A stretch of 5,009 bases of DNA from an uncultured Lachnospiraceae bacterium (GTDB taxonomy: Bacteria > Bacillota > Clostridia > Lachnospirales > Lachnospiraceae): positions 1 through 5,009 of the forward strand of contig CACZNY010000338.1 in the NCBI GenBank assembly GCA_902782655.1. Reading direction: 5' to 3'. This document shows, one piece after another, positions 1-5,009 of this stretch; position 1 is the stretch's first letter; each line of letters opens with the position of its first letter. The notes under the pieces were generated by a model. It worked only from the letters and a program-made list of their open reading frames with translations, was not told the origin of the DNA and did no database searches. The position numbers were made by a program, and so were the translations under genes.

Positions 1-82
1 AGCCCGCTACACCTACGTTTTTGAAAATGCACTCTCAGGCAAGCATTCAGCGCATTGGTATAGCTAATTAAAATACGCTCCA
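1..82. other. Spacer after trmD, no gene; likely leader of the next gene
   Basis: No coding region is visible in these bases downstream of trmD. On the minus strand there is a small possible hairpin: GAATGC (48-43) can pair with GCATTT (30-25) around a 12-base loop, with one G-U pair. A second AATGC copy at 56-52 could compete for the same partner. No U-tract follows, so this is not an intrinsic terminator. In Firmicutes the next gene after trmD is normally rplS (L19), for which an autoregulatory leader RNA is known in low-GC Gram-positives. I cannot match that consensus from memory, so the leader reading is inference. Confidence 0.35.
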
Positions 83-826
83 CTAGAATATCCCTCTCTC
101 CTCCATGTACTTCATGTAAAGGTCGGGTCTCGTTTCACGAGTGACGCGTCTCATTTCATGCATCCTGTAATTATCCACCCTGCCGTGATCCCCGGAAAGG
201 AGGATGTCGGGAACCTTCCTTCCGTGCCATTCATCAGGCCTCGTATACTGTGGATATTCCAAAAGCCCGCCCGTATTGAAGGATTCGGTTTCCGCGGACT
301 CATCATTTTTAAGCACTCCGGGTATCAGCCTTGCCACCGCATCCATCACCACCAGAGCCGAAAGCTCTCCGCCGGTAAGCACATAGTCGCCTATCGATAT
401 CCGGTCAGTCACGATCTCGTCTATGACTCTCTCGTCTATCCCCTCATAGTGGCCGCAGAGGAAGATAAGCTCCTTTTCCTTAGACAGCTCCTCCGCCCTG
501 CGCTGGGTAAAAACCTCTCCCACAGGAGTCATATAGATGACACGGACAGGCTCTTCAGGTTCAGCTTCCCCTGATTCCCTCCGGCGTTCCCTAAGCCTCT
601 TCAAAGCCTCGCCATAAGCCTGATACACCGGCTCGCACTGCATCAGCATGCCGGCTCCTCCGCCGTAGCTGTAGCCGTCTATGGAGCCGTAGGAATTAGT
701 GCTGTAATCCCTTATATTGACCGTATCAAGCTCTATAAGCCCTTCGCCCGCGGCTCTTCCCGTGACCCCCGTCCTGAAGGCCCGATCCACCATATCCGGG
801 AAAATGGACAGCACGGTGAACCTCAT
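83..826 (-). CDS. trmD: tRNA (guanine(37)-N1)-methyltransferase TrmD
   Basis: SPOUT-family enzyme that transfers a methyl group from S-adenosylmethionine to N1 of G37, next to the anticodon of tRNAs reading CNN and some other codons, preventing +1 frameshifts. It acts as a dimer in the cytoplasm. The 247-residue product has the family start MRFTVLSIFPDM, the YGGGAGM motif (residues 55-61), and the trefoil-knot SAM site: TPVG (100-103), CGHYEGIDERV (124-134) and SIGDYVLTGGEL (144-155). Asp50 and Arg166 match conserved Asp50 and Arg154 of E. coli TrmD. The proposed catalytic base Asp169 is replaced by Glu181 in SAETESF. An in-frame ATG at 892 would add 22 residues inside rimM and lacks family similarity. 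The ATG at 826 has GGAGGGG eight bases upstream and overlaps the rimM stop as ATGA, so coupling is likely. Last complete gene of the operon in the window. Confidence 0.97.
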   Translation of the reverse strand: MRFTVLSIFPDMVDRAFRTGVTGRAAGEGLIELDTVNIRDYSTNSYGSIDGYSYGGGAGMLMQCEPVYQAYGEALKRLRERRRESGEAEPEEPVRVIYMTPVGEVFTQRRAEELSKEKELIFLCGHYEGIDERVIDEIVTDRISIGDYVLTGGELSALVVMDAVARLIPGVLKNDESAETESFNTGGLLEYPQYTRPDEWHGRKVPDILLSGDHGRVDNYRMHEMRRVTRETRPDLYMKYMEERGIF

Positions 827-1350
827 GAAAGAAGCCCCTCCATGACATGGATGGTCATTATGCCCTCCTCCGTATCCACCCTCCTTACGCACTCCTTTAT
901 GGCCGGAATAAGAAAGGATCTGCGCCCCTCATCCCCGGGCTCTATCTCATATACGTCATTGGCTCCGGTATGAAGCACTCTTGTCAGTATCCCCAAAGCC
1001 TCTCCCTCATCCGACACTACCTCCATGCCGATAAGGTCAGCCTCGTAATATTCGTCGGGTCCCAGCTTTTGAGCCTTATCCCTCGGCACACAGACATAAG
1101 CGCCCCTGTACCTTTCGGCAGCATCTATACCGTCAATACCCTCAAATCTCAAAAGGGCCAGGTTCTTGCTGAACCTGACCGATTTAATGACCGCCTGGGT
1201 CTCCTCTCTGGGAGTCTTTAATATCACTTCCTTCAGCTGCTTAAACCTGGTTTCCGGATCATCCGTTGTGGGATAGACCTTTACTTCGCCTTTAAGCCCG
1301 TGGGTGGATGTGATCTGTCCTACCGATAATAACTCAGTTTTCTTCCTCAT
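823..1350 (-). CDS. rimM: Ribosome maturation factor RimM
   Basis: 16S rRNA-processing and assembly factor that binds the 30S head through protein S19 and helps mature the 3' domain. The 175-residue product has the usual length and two-domain layout. The N-terminal RimM beta-barrel carries VGQITSTHGLKGEVKV (residues 10-25). The C-terminal PRC-barrel begins at YYEADLIGMEV (101-111), continues through LHTGANDVYEI (126-136) and LIPAIKECV (147-155), and ends with the family tail MEGLL. The ATG at 1350 is effectively the only possible start: an in-frame TAA lies six codons upstream (1366-1368) and no good start follows before the conserved motif. It overlaps the end of khpA by 17 bases in another frame and has only a weak purine-rich site in front, so reinitiation by ribosomes finishing khpA is likely. 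It overlaps trmD by 4 bases at its other end. Confidence 0.97.
   Translation of the reverse strand: MRKKTELLSVGQITSTHGLKGEVKVYPTTDDPETRFKQLKEVILKTPREETQAVIKSVRFSKNLALLRFEGIDGIDAAERYRGAYVCVPRDKAQKLGPDEYYEADLIGMEVVSDEGEALGILTRVLHTGANDVYEIEPGDEGRRSFLIPAIKECVRRVDTEEGIMTIHVMEGLLS
835..841 (-). promoter_or_regulatory. Ribosome binding site deciding the trmD start
   Basis: The minus-strand sequence GGAGGGG lies eight bases before the ATG at 826, and inside the last codons of rimM (Met-Glu-Gly-Leu-Leu-Ser-stop). It supports the 826 start over the upstream in-frame ATG at 892. Confidence 0.85.
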
Positions 1351-1576
1351 CGGCGATATCCACGTTTACATGCTTGTCCGTCTTCGCGGCCGCAGCCTTG
1401 ACTACCGACCTCATTGCCTTAGCTATGCGTCCCGATCTGCCTATGACCTTGCCCATGTCCTCCTTGGCGACCTTCAAGGTCACGTTTATCTCCCTGTCAT
1501 TCTCCTCCTGGGTGACCACCACCTTGTCAGGATTATCAACGAGAGCTCTGGCGATCGTCTCTACCAGTTCTTTCAT
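1334..1576 (-). CDS. khpA: KH-domain RNA-binding protein KhpA (YlqC family)
   Basis: Small cytoplasmic RNA-binding protein of the KhpA/YlqC family (UPF0109). In streptococci KhpA works with KhpB/Jag in RNA binding and control of cell elongation. The 80-residue product is one KH domain: a leading helix (KELVETIARALVDNP, residues 2-16), a beta hairpin, then the hallmark GxxG loop as GRSG (46-49) within MGKVIGRSGRIAKAMR, followed by a helix and the strand HVNVDI. The C-terminus is acidic (DEEEN). The ATG at 1576 has GGAGGTG (1584-1590) seven bases upstream, and only 17 bases separate it from the rpsP stop. Its position between rpsP and rimM is the standard Firmicutes location. Its last 17 bases also encode the start of rimM. 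Confidence 0.93.
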   Translation of the reverse strand: MKELVETIARALVDNPDKVVVTQEENDREINVTLKVAKEDMGKVIGRSGRIAKAMRSVVKAAAAKTDKHVNVDIADEEEN

Positions 1577-1594
1577 CAGCTTACACCTCCGTTA

Positions 1595-1837
1595 TCACTT
1601 CGTGATCCCGGCGTTCTTAAAGAGCCTTGCAACGGTTTCGGTAGGCTGTGCGCCATTTGAAAGCCACCTGCGTGCCTCTTCCTCATTGATCTTCACCTCT
1701 GCCGGCTCCTTAAGGGGATCATAGGTGCCGATCTCGGCAAGAGCTGTGCTCTGTGTAGTCCTTCTTGCATCAGATACGATTATCCTGTAAAAAGGAGCTT
1801 TCTTCTTTCCGATTCTTTTGAGTCTGATCTTTACCAT
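1595..1837 (-). CDS. rpsP: 30S ribosomal protein S16
   Basis: Structural protein of the small ribosomal subunit, which binds the 5' domain of 16S rRNA and is needed for 30S assembly. The 80-residue product shows the family N-terminus [19 protein letters not shown] (residues 1-19), the IGTYDPL strand (36-42), and the C-terminal block [21 protein letters not shown] (58-78). The length is normal. One feature is odd: the usual DSRxxRDGRxIExIG stretch reads [15 protein letters not shown] (23-37), so the conserved RDGR and the following Ile-Glu are gone. The gene still looks intact and functional. The ATG at 1837 has a strong GGAGG (1846-1850) eight bases upstream. It follows a 145-bp spacer after ffh and heads the tight rpsP-khpA-rimM-trmD block. 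Confidence 0.97.
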   Translation of the reverse strand: MVKIRLKRIGKKKAPFYRIIVSDARRTTQSTALAEIGTYDPLKEPAEVKINEEEARRWLSNGAQPTETVARLFKNAGITK

Positions 1838-1876
1838 TGTTTTTTCCTCCGTAAATTATGTTCTTAAAATATTCTT

Positions 1877-1902
1877 TTCGAAATTGCTGATACAATTTCA
1901 AA
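1877..1902 (-). repeat. Ten-base-pair hairpin just upstream of rpsP
   Basis: On the minus strand TTTGAAATTG (1902-1893) and CAATTTCGAA (1886-1877) form a ten-pair stem with a single G-U pair, around a six-base loop (TATCAG). It sits about 27 bases before the rpsP ribosome binding site. What follows is A-rich rather than a run of U, so it is more likely a regulatory, stabilising or processing structure than a terminator. Confidence 0.5.
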
Positions 1903-1912
1903 GTATATGTCC

Positions 1913-1930
1913 AAGGATGCATTGATCCTT
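1913..1930 (-). repeat. Short hairpin in the ffh-rpsP spacer
   Basis: AAGGAT and ATCCTT form a six-pair stem around a six-base loop (CAATGC on the minus strand). No U-tract follows. It lies only ten bases upstream of the larger hairpin at 1877-1902. A third, weaker five-pair element (GCATT/AATGC) is at 1963-1977, right after the ffh stop. Confidence 0.3.
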
Positions 1931-1983
1931 CGAGCCTTTTTTACCACGTATTTTTAAGTCCCGCATTTCATGAATGCTGTCAT

Positions 1984-3339
1984 TCAGATCTTCAGCTGCC
2001 GCATAAGATTCTGCATCTGAGCCATCTGCCCGAAGCGGCCTCTCTTCTTCCCGCCGCCGGTCATCTGCTTCATCATCTTACTCATCTGCTCAAACTGCTT
2101 CACGAGCCGGTTCACGTACATTATATCCACTCCAGAGCCTCTGGCTATACGGTTCTTCCGTTTGGGATTCAGGAGCTTGGGATCCTCCCTCTCTGCGGGA
2201 GTCATGCTCATGATAATGGCCTCGTTCCGCTTCAGCATCGTCTCATCTATCTCGGGTATGCCCTTGCCTCCGAGCCCCAGCATGGAAATGACTGAACCCA
2301 TGCCCCCCAGCTTATTCACCTGCTTCATGGAGTCAAGATAATCATTGAAGGTGAATCTGCCCTTTTTCAGGCTCTCCGCGGCTTTCCTCGCATCCTCTTC
2401 ATCTATGGTCTCTTCCGCCTTCTCAATGAGGGACAGCACATCCCCCATGCCGAGGATCCTGCTTGCCATCCTGTCCGGATAGAATATATCAAAATCCTGC
2501 GGCTTCTCACCGCTTGCGGCAAACATCACGGGCTTGCCCGTGACAGCCTTTACTGAAAGCGCCGCACCTCCTCTGGTATCGCCGTCAAGCTTGGTAAGTA
2601 TGACACCGTCTATGCCTACCTTGCTGTCAAAGCCTGTGGCCACATCCACCGCAGCCTGACCGGTTCCGGCATCCACTACAAGGAGAGTATTGTCTACGTG
2701 TATCCTTTCCTTGATATCATGAAGCTCCTGCATCAAAGCCTCATCTATCTGCTGTCTTCCTGCAGTATCAAGGATCACCACATCGAAATGCTCTTTTTTC
2801 GCCTGCTCCACAGCGGCTTCCGCGATATCCACCGGATTTTTGTCGGTCCCCATCTCAAAGACAGGCGCATTCACCCTGGCTCCGTTCACCTTCAGCTGCT
2901 CTATGGCCGCCGGCCTGTATACGTCAAGAGCTGCGAGCATGGTCTTCTTGCTCTTATTCTTAAGATGAAGGGCAAGCTTCCCGCAGGTCGTGGTCTTTCC
3001 TGCTCCGTTTAGTCCCGCCATCATTATCACGGTGGGATCGGGTGCATGCGCAAAGGTAAGCTGTGAGGCTTCAGAGCCCATGAGGGAGGTAAGCTCCTCA
3101 TCCACCAGCTTCACCACCTGCTGACCGGGATTAAGCCCGTTCATGATGTCGCTTCCCACCGCCTTCTCCTCCACGGTCTTTGTAAACTGCTTTACGACCT
3201 TGAAGTTGACGTCGGCCTCCAGAAGCGCCATGCGCACTTCCTTCATTGCAACCTTTACATCATCCTCGGTAAGCGTTCCCTTGCTCCGAAGCTTCTTGAA
3301 TACATTCTGAAGTTTATCACTCAGGCTCTCAAATGCCAC
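1984..3339 (-). CDS. ffh: Signal recognition particle GTPase Ffh (SRP54)
   Basis: Protein subunit of the bacterial signal recognition particle. With 4.5S/6S RNA it binds hydrophobic signal sequences at the ribosome exit and, through mutual GTP hydrolysis with FtsY, delivers the nascent chain to SecYEG. The 451-residue product has normal length. The N domain spans about residues 1-95. The G domain shows the P-loop GLNGAGKTT (109-117), DVYRPAAIEQL (139-149), DTAGR (191-195) and TKLDG (249-253), then ASRILGMGDVLSLIEKA (292-308). The methionine-rich M domain has NPKRKNRIARGSG (391-403) and a tail with many Met and basic residues for RNA and signal binding. The guanine-specificity loop reads FAASGEKPQDF, slightly unlike the common FxGxGEK form. 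The start is GTG at 3339, directly after the ylxM TAA, with AGAGG eight bases upstream. It matches the family start MAFESLSDKLQ, and the junction suggests coupled translation. Confidence 0.98.
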   Translation of the reverse strand: MAFESLSDKLQNVFKKLRSKGTLTEDDVKVAMKEVRMALLEADVNFKVVKQFTKTVEEKAVGSDIMNGLNPGQQVVKLVDEELTSLMGSEASQLTFAHAPDPTVIMMAGLNGAGKTTTCGKLALHLKNKSKKTMLAALDVYRPAAIEQLKVNGARVNAPVFEMGTDKNPVDIAEAAVEQAKKEHFDVVILDTAGRQQIDEALMQELHDIKERIHVDNTLLVVDAGTGQAAVDVATGFDSKVGIDGVILTKLDGDTRGGAALSVKAVTGKPVMFAASGEKPQDFDIFYPDRMASRILGMGDVLSLIEKAEETIDEEDARKAAESLKKGRFTFNDYLDSMKQVNKLGGMGSVISMLGLGGKGIPEIDETMLKRNEAIIMSMTPAEREDPKLLNPKRKNRIARGSGVDIMYVNRLVKQFEQMSKMMKQMTGGGKKRGRFGQMAQMQNLMRQLKI

Positions 3340-3669
3340 TTATATAACCTCTTCTATCCTGTCTGCTATGGCCATTATCCCGGCTCTGTCGATCTCTTCC
3401 TCATTCACGGCTGATCTGAGCTTAGTAAGGCAGGCTTCGATACTCCTCCTTTTAGCTATCAGTCCCAGCTCCTTTTCGTACCCGTGAAGCTTATCATCCA
3501 TGCGCCTCAGGGTCTCGGATACGGCCTGTCTTGATATCCCCATCTCATCAGCTATCTCCGCAAGCGACATATCATCCACGGCGCAGGCCTCGTAAATCCT
3601 TCTGTTTTTCTCACTCAGGAGTCCGCCGTAATGATCATACAGCAGTCCCCGCTCTATAAGCTTTTCCAT
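3340..3669 (-). CDS. ylxM: YlxM/UPF0122 family SRP-associated HTH protein
   Basis: Small helix-turn-helix protein of the YlxM (UPF0122, p13) family, nearly always encoded just before ffh in Firmicutes. In streptococci it binds SRP components and modulates the SRP pathway; it may also bind nucleic acid. The 109-residue product has the family N-terminus LLYDHYGGLLSEKNRRIYE (residues 9-27), then a sigma-70 region 4-like helix-turn-helix, MSLAEIADEMGISRQAVSE (34-52), and a charged helical C-terminal half. The ATG at 3669 begins the conserved region, but no Shine-Dalgarno sequence precedes it, and the predicted promoter leaves a leader of only about five bases. The mRNA may therefore be near-leaderless. 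The stop TAA is immediately followed by the GTG of ffh. First gene of the operon. Confidence 0.92.
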   Translation of the reverse strand: MEKLIERGLLYDHYGGLLSEKNRRIYEACAVDDMSLAEIADEMGISRQAVSETLRRMDDKLHGYEKELGLIAKRRSIEACLTKLRSAVNEEEIDRAGIMAIADRIEEVI

Positions 3670-3680
3670 GCCGGAGACAT

Positions 3681-3709
3681 ACTATATCAGAACAGAAAAG
3701 GACTGTCAA
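3681..3709 (-). promoter_or_regulatory. Sigma-A-type promoter of the ylxM-ffh operon
   Basis: On the minus strand a perfect -35 box TTGACA (3709-3704) and a near-consensus -10 box TATAGT (3686-3681) are separated by exactly 17 bases. Transcription would start around 3678-3671, leaving zero to about nine bases before the ylxM ATG at 3669. The -35 box lies inside the descending arm of the upstream gene's terminator hairpin. This is a strong match by eye; start-site position is inference. Confidence 0.85.
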
Positions 3710-3728
3710 GTTATTTCCTTGACAGTCC
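3691..3728 (-). terminator. Intrinsic terminator of the dehydratase/activase gene
   Basis: GGACTGTCAAG (3728-3718) and CTTGACAGTCC (3710-3700) form a perfect eleven-pair stem around a seven-base loop. A U-rich tail, TTTTCTGTT (3699-3691), follows on the minus strand. The stem begins 24 bases after the stop codon of the upstream gene and is preceded by an A-run (3740-3734), so it may also work weakly on the other strand. It shares bases with the ylxM promoter. Confidence 0.9.
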
Positions 3729-3752
3729 CAAAGTTTTTTTCGGCGCCTCCCG

Positions 3753-5009
3753 CTATGATACCATCACGGAATCCGGGAGCTTATTCATCGCACTTGAAAG
3801 CATGAGCTTGATGCGGTTGAGCTGATTGACCTCGGAGGCTCCGGGATCATAGTCAATGGCTACGATATTGGATTCCGGATGGAGCTCCCTCACCTTCTTT
3901 ATTACGCCCTTACCCACCACATGGTTGGGAAGGCAGCCGAAAGGCTGTACGCATGCCACATTACTGACTCCCTGATGTATCAGCTCCATTATCTCTCCGG
4001 TGAGGAACCAGCCCTCGCCTGTCTGATTGCCTATGCTCACTATGGGTCTTGCCATATCCGCTATATCGGTTATCTTCGTATGCGGAGTGAAATGCTTAGA
4101 CGCAGCAAGAAGCTTTGTCGGATAGCGCCTCAGCCTGTTCACCGCCCATATCAGGAACTTATTGAGTCTCTCCGCCTTCTTTGACTGGCCGAGATAATCT
4201 CCCTTATAGACCTGGTTGTAAAAGCTGTAGCCGAAGAAATCAAGGAAGTCCGGCACCACCGCCTCCGCTCCCTCCGATTCCAGAAGCTCCACGAGATGGT
4301 TATTTGCGGCAGGCATATACTTCACGAGTATCTCACCCACTATACCGACTCTGGGCTTTACGAGCTTCTCATGTATGGGAAGCTCATCAAACTTCTTTAT
4401 TATCTTCCGGCAGAGCTTCTTGTATTTCGAGTATGAAAGGCTTCCCGAAGCCAGGAAATCCTGAGCCTCCCTGAGAAGCTTCCGATGCAGTCTGTCAGCG
4501 GAGCCTTCCTTTTTTTCATAGGGTCTCATGCGGTAGAGACACTTCATGAAAAGATCTCCTATCTCGGCGCCGTATACAAGCCTTATTGCCAAAGACGCGC
4601 CGAGGCGGAAGCCCGGATTGGGCTCAAGTCCCACGGTATTTATCGATATGACGGGTATCTGCTCCATGCCTGCCTTTTTAAGCGCCCGTCTGATAAATGC
4701 CACATAGTTCGTGGCGCGGCAGCCTCCGCCGGTCTGGCTCATGATGACGGCAGTGCGGTCAAGGTCATACTCTCCCGAGAGCAGAGCGGACATTATCTGT
4801 CCCACCACCATCATGGAAGGGTAGCAGGCATCGTTATTGACATATTTAAGCCCGATGTTCACCGCCTCATGCCCGTCGTTATTAAGGAATACGAAATTAT
4901 AGCCCTCTGCCTTTATGGCAGGCTCCAGTACATCGAAATGGATGGGCGACATCTGCGGGGCTATGATGGTATAGCCCTTGTTCCTCATCTCCTCAGTAAA
5001 GAGCACCCT
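3753..5009 (-). CDS. 2-hydroxyacyl-CoA dehydratase/activase-like protein, C-terminal part
   Basis: About 418 residues of the C-terminal end of a protein whose 5' part is outside the window. It resembles the large clostridial proteins (about 1,400 residues) that join BadF/BcrA/HgdC-type activase ATPase domains to a DUF2229 region and a region like the dehydratase subunits that carry an iron-sulfur cluster. Visible motifs, numbered from the codon at 5006, are NNDACYP (Cys61), QTGGGCRATNY (Cys96), GIVGEILVKY (221-230), and CVQPFGCLPNHV (Cys352, Cys358). These cysteines are candidate [4Fe-4S] ligands. No membrane segment is visible. The substrate and role of these fusion proteins are not established, so a specific reaction should not be assumed. 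The GTG at 5006 is an internal Val codon at the edge, not a credible start: the frame is open to the window end and the family is much longer. It ends in TAG followed by a strong terminator, so it is a separate transcription unit. Confidence 0.85.
   Translation of the reverse strand, partial: RVLFTEEMRNKGYTIIAPQMSPIHFDVLEPAIKAEGYNFVFLNNDGHEAVNIGLKYVNNDACYPSMMVVGQIMSALLSGEYDLDRTAVIMSQTGGGCRATNYVAFIRRALKKAGMEQIPVISINTVGLEPNPGFRLGASLAIRLVYGAEIGDLFMKCLYRMRPYEKKEGSADRLHRKLLREAQDFLASGSLSYSKYKKLCRKIIKKFDELPIHEKLVKPRVGIVGEILVKYMPAANNHLVELLESEGAEAVVPDFLDFFGYSFYNQVYKGDYLGQSKKAERLNKFLIWAVNRLRRYPTKLLAASKHFTPHTKITDIADMARPIVSIGNQTGEGWFLTGEIMELIHQGVSNVACVQPFGCLPNHVVGKGVIKKVRELHPESNIVAIDYDPGASEVNQLNRIKLMLSSAMNKLPDSVMVS

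Larger units (their letters stand above)
1838..1983 (-). promoter_or_regulatory. ffh-rpsP spacer: probable structured leader of rpsP
   Basis: This is the only sizeable spacer inside the operon (146 bases) and it is AT-rich compared with the genes. It contains no credible ORF. Read on the minus strand from ffh, it holds three small inverted repeats (around 1963-1977, 1913-1930 and 1877-1902) and then the rpsP ribosome binding site GGAGG at 1846-1850. None of the hairpins is followed by a U-tract, so no intrinsic terminator is evident. A TATACT sequence near 1900-1905 resembles a -10 box, but no good -35 lies 16-18 bases upstream. An internal promoter, an RNA-processing site, or an autoregulatory leader bound by a ribosomal protein are all possible, and none can be proven from the sequence. 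Confidence 0.4.

Noticed and set aside
158..574. Plus-strand open frame opposite trmD
   Set aside because: It is fully antisense to a well-conserved gene, and its product has no recognisable domain and a composition typical of shadow frames.
827..892. In-frame N-terminal extension of TrmD starting at 892
   Set aside because: The 22 extra residues lie inside rimM, do not resemble the family, and the family start MRFTVLSIFP has its own ribosome binding site at 835-841.
847..1724. Plus-strand open frames opposite rimM, khpA and rpsP
   Set aside because: All are antisense to conserved genes, overlap each other in different frames, and show no known motif.
1900..1928. Internal promoter in the ffh-rpsP spacer using TATACT as the -10
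   Set aside because: No acceptable -35 hexamer lies 16-18 bases upstream, and there is no extended -10 motif, so I did not call it.
1913..1930. Terminator after ffh
   Set aside because: The stem is only six pairs and AT-rich, and no U-tract follows; nothing else in the spacer makes a convincing intrinsic terminator.
2698..3012. Plus-strand open frame opposite the Ffh G domain
   Set aside because: Antisense to the conserved GTPase motifs and without any family resemblance.
3719..3747. Plus-strand promoter from the mirrored TTGACA in the terminator stem
   Set aside because: The -35 copy is only a result of the stem's symmetry; the bases 16-18 positions further on are GC-rich (GGCGCC) with no -10 box.
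3879..4474. Two plus-strand open frames opposite the dehydratase/activase-like gene
   Set aside because: Shadow frames of a conserved coding region; the second is low-complexity and proline-rich, as expected from antisense reading.
5004..5006. GTG at the right edge as the true start of the dehydratase/activase-like gene
   Set aside because: The frame stays open to the last base, no upstream context is available, and the family is roughly three times longer; this is an internal Val codon.

Overview
The window looks like ordinary chromosomal core DNA from a Gram-positive anaerobe of the class Clostridia, quite possibly Lachnospiraceae. The class-level call rests on gene order and protein character. 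The order ylxM-ffh-rpsP-khpA-rimM-trmD is the classic Firmicutes SRP / ribosome-maturation cluster. The gene upstream is the end of a very large 2-hydroxyacyl-CoA dehydratase/activase-type protein, typical of anaerobic clostridia. The family-level guess is inference only. Strong GGAGG-type ribosome binding sites and an A-stem-T intrinsic terminator fit a Firmicute.

All genes are on the minus strand, so transcription runs from high to low coordinates. At the right edge (3753-5009) lies the C-terminal part of the dehydratase/activase-type protein, whose 5' end is outside the window. It ends in a strong intrinsic terminator (hairpin 3700-3728). The descending arm of that same hairpin contains a consensus -35 box, paired at 17 bp with a near-consensus -10 (TATAGT). 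This promoter drives the next operon and leaves a predicted 5' leader of only a few bases before ylxM. ylxM (3340-3669) and ffh (1984-3339) are directly abutting. A 146-bp spacer with several small hairpins separates ffh from rpsP (1595-1837). Then follow khpA (1334-1576), rimM (823-1350) and trmD (83-826), tightly packed or overlapping. The last 82 bases after trmD hold no gene; rplS (ribosomal protein L19) would be expected just beyond the left edge.

The operon joins two jobs. YlxM and Ffh belong to the signal recognition particle, which delivers nascent membrane proteins to the translocon. RpsP (S16), RimM and TrmD build the 30S subunit and modify tRNA at G37, and KhpA is a small RNA-binding KH protein. 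Overlaps (khpA/rimM 17 bp, rimM/trmD 4 bp) and the abutting ylxM/ffh junction point to translational coupling.

I found no mobile element, CRISPR, tRNA or rRNA, and no sign of an undescribed system. The points worth a second look are the promoter nested in a terminator with a near-leaderless first gene, the structured ffh-rpsP spacer, and residue departures in S16 and TrmD.
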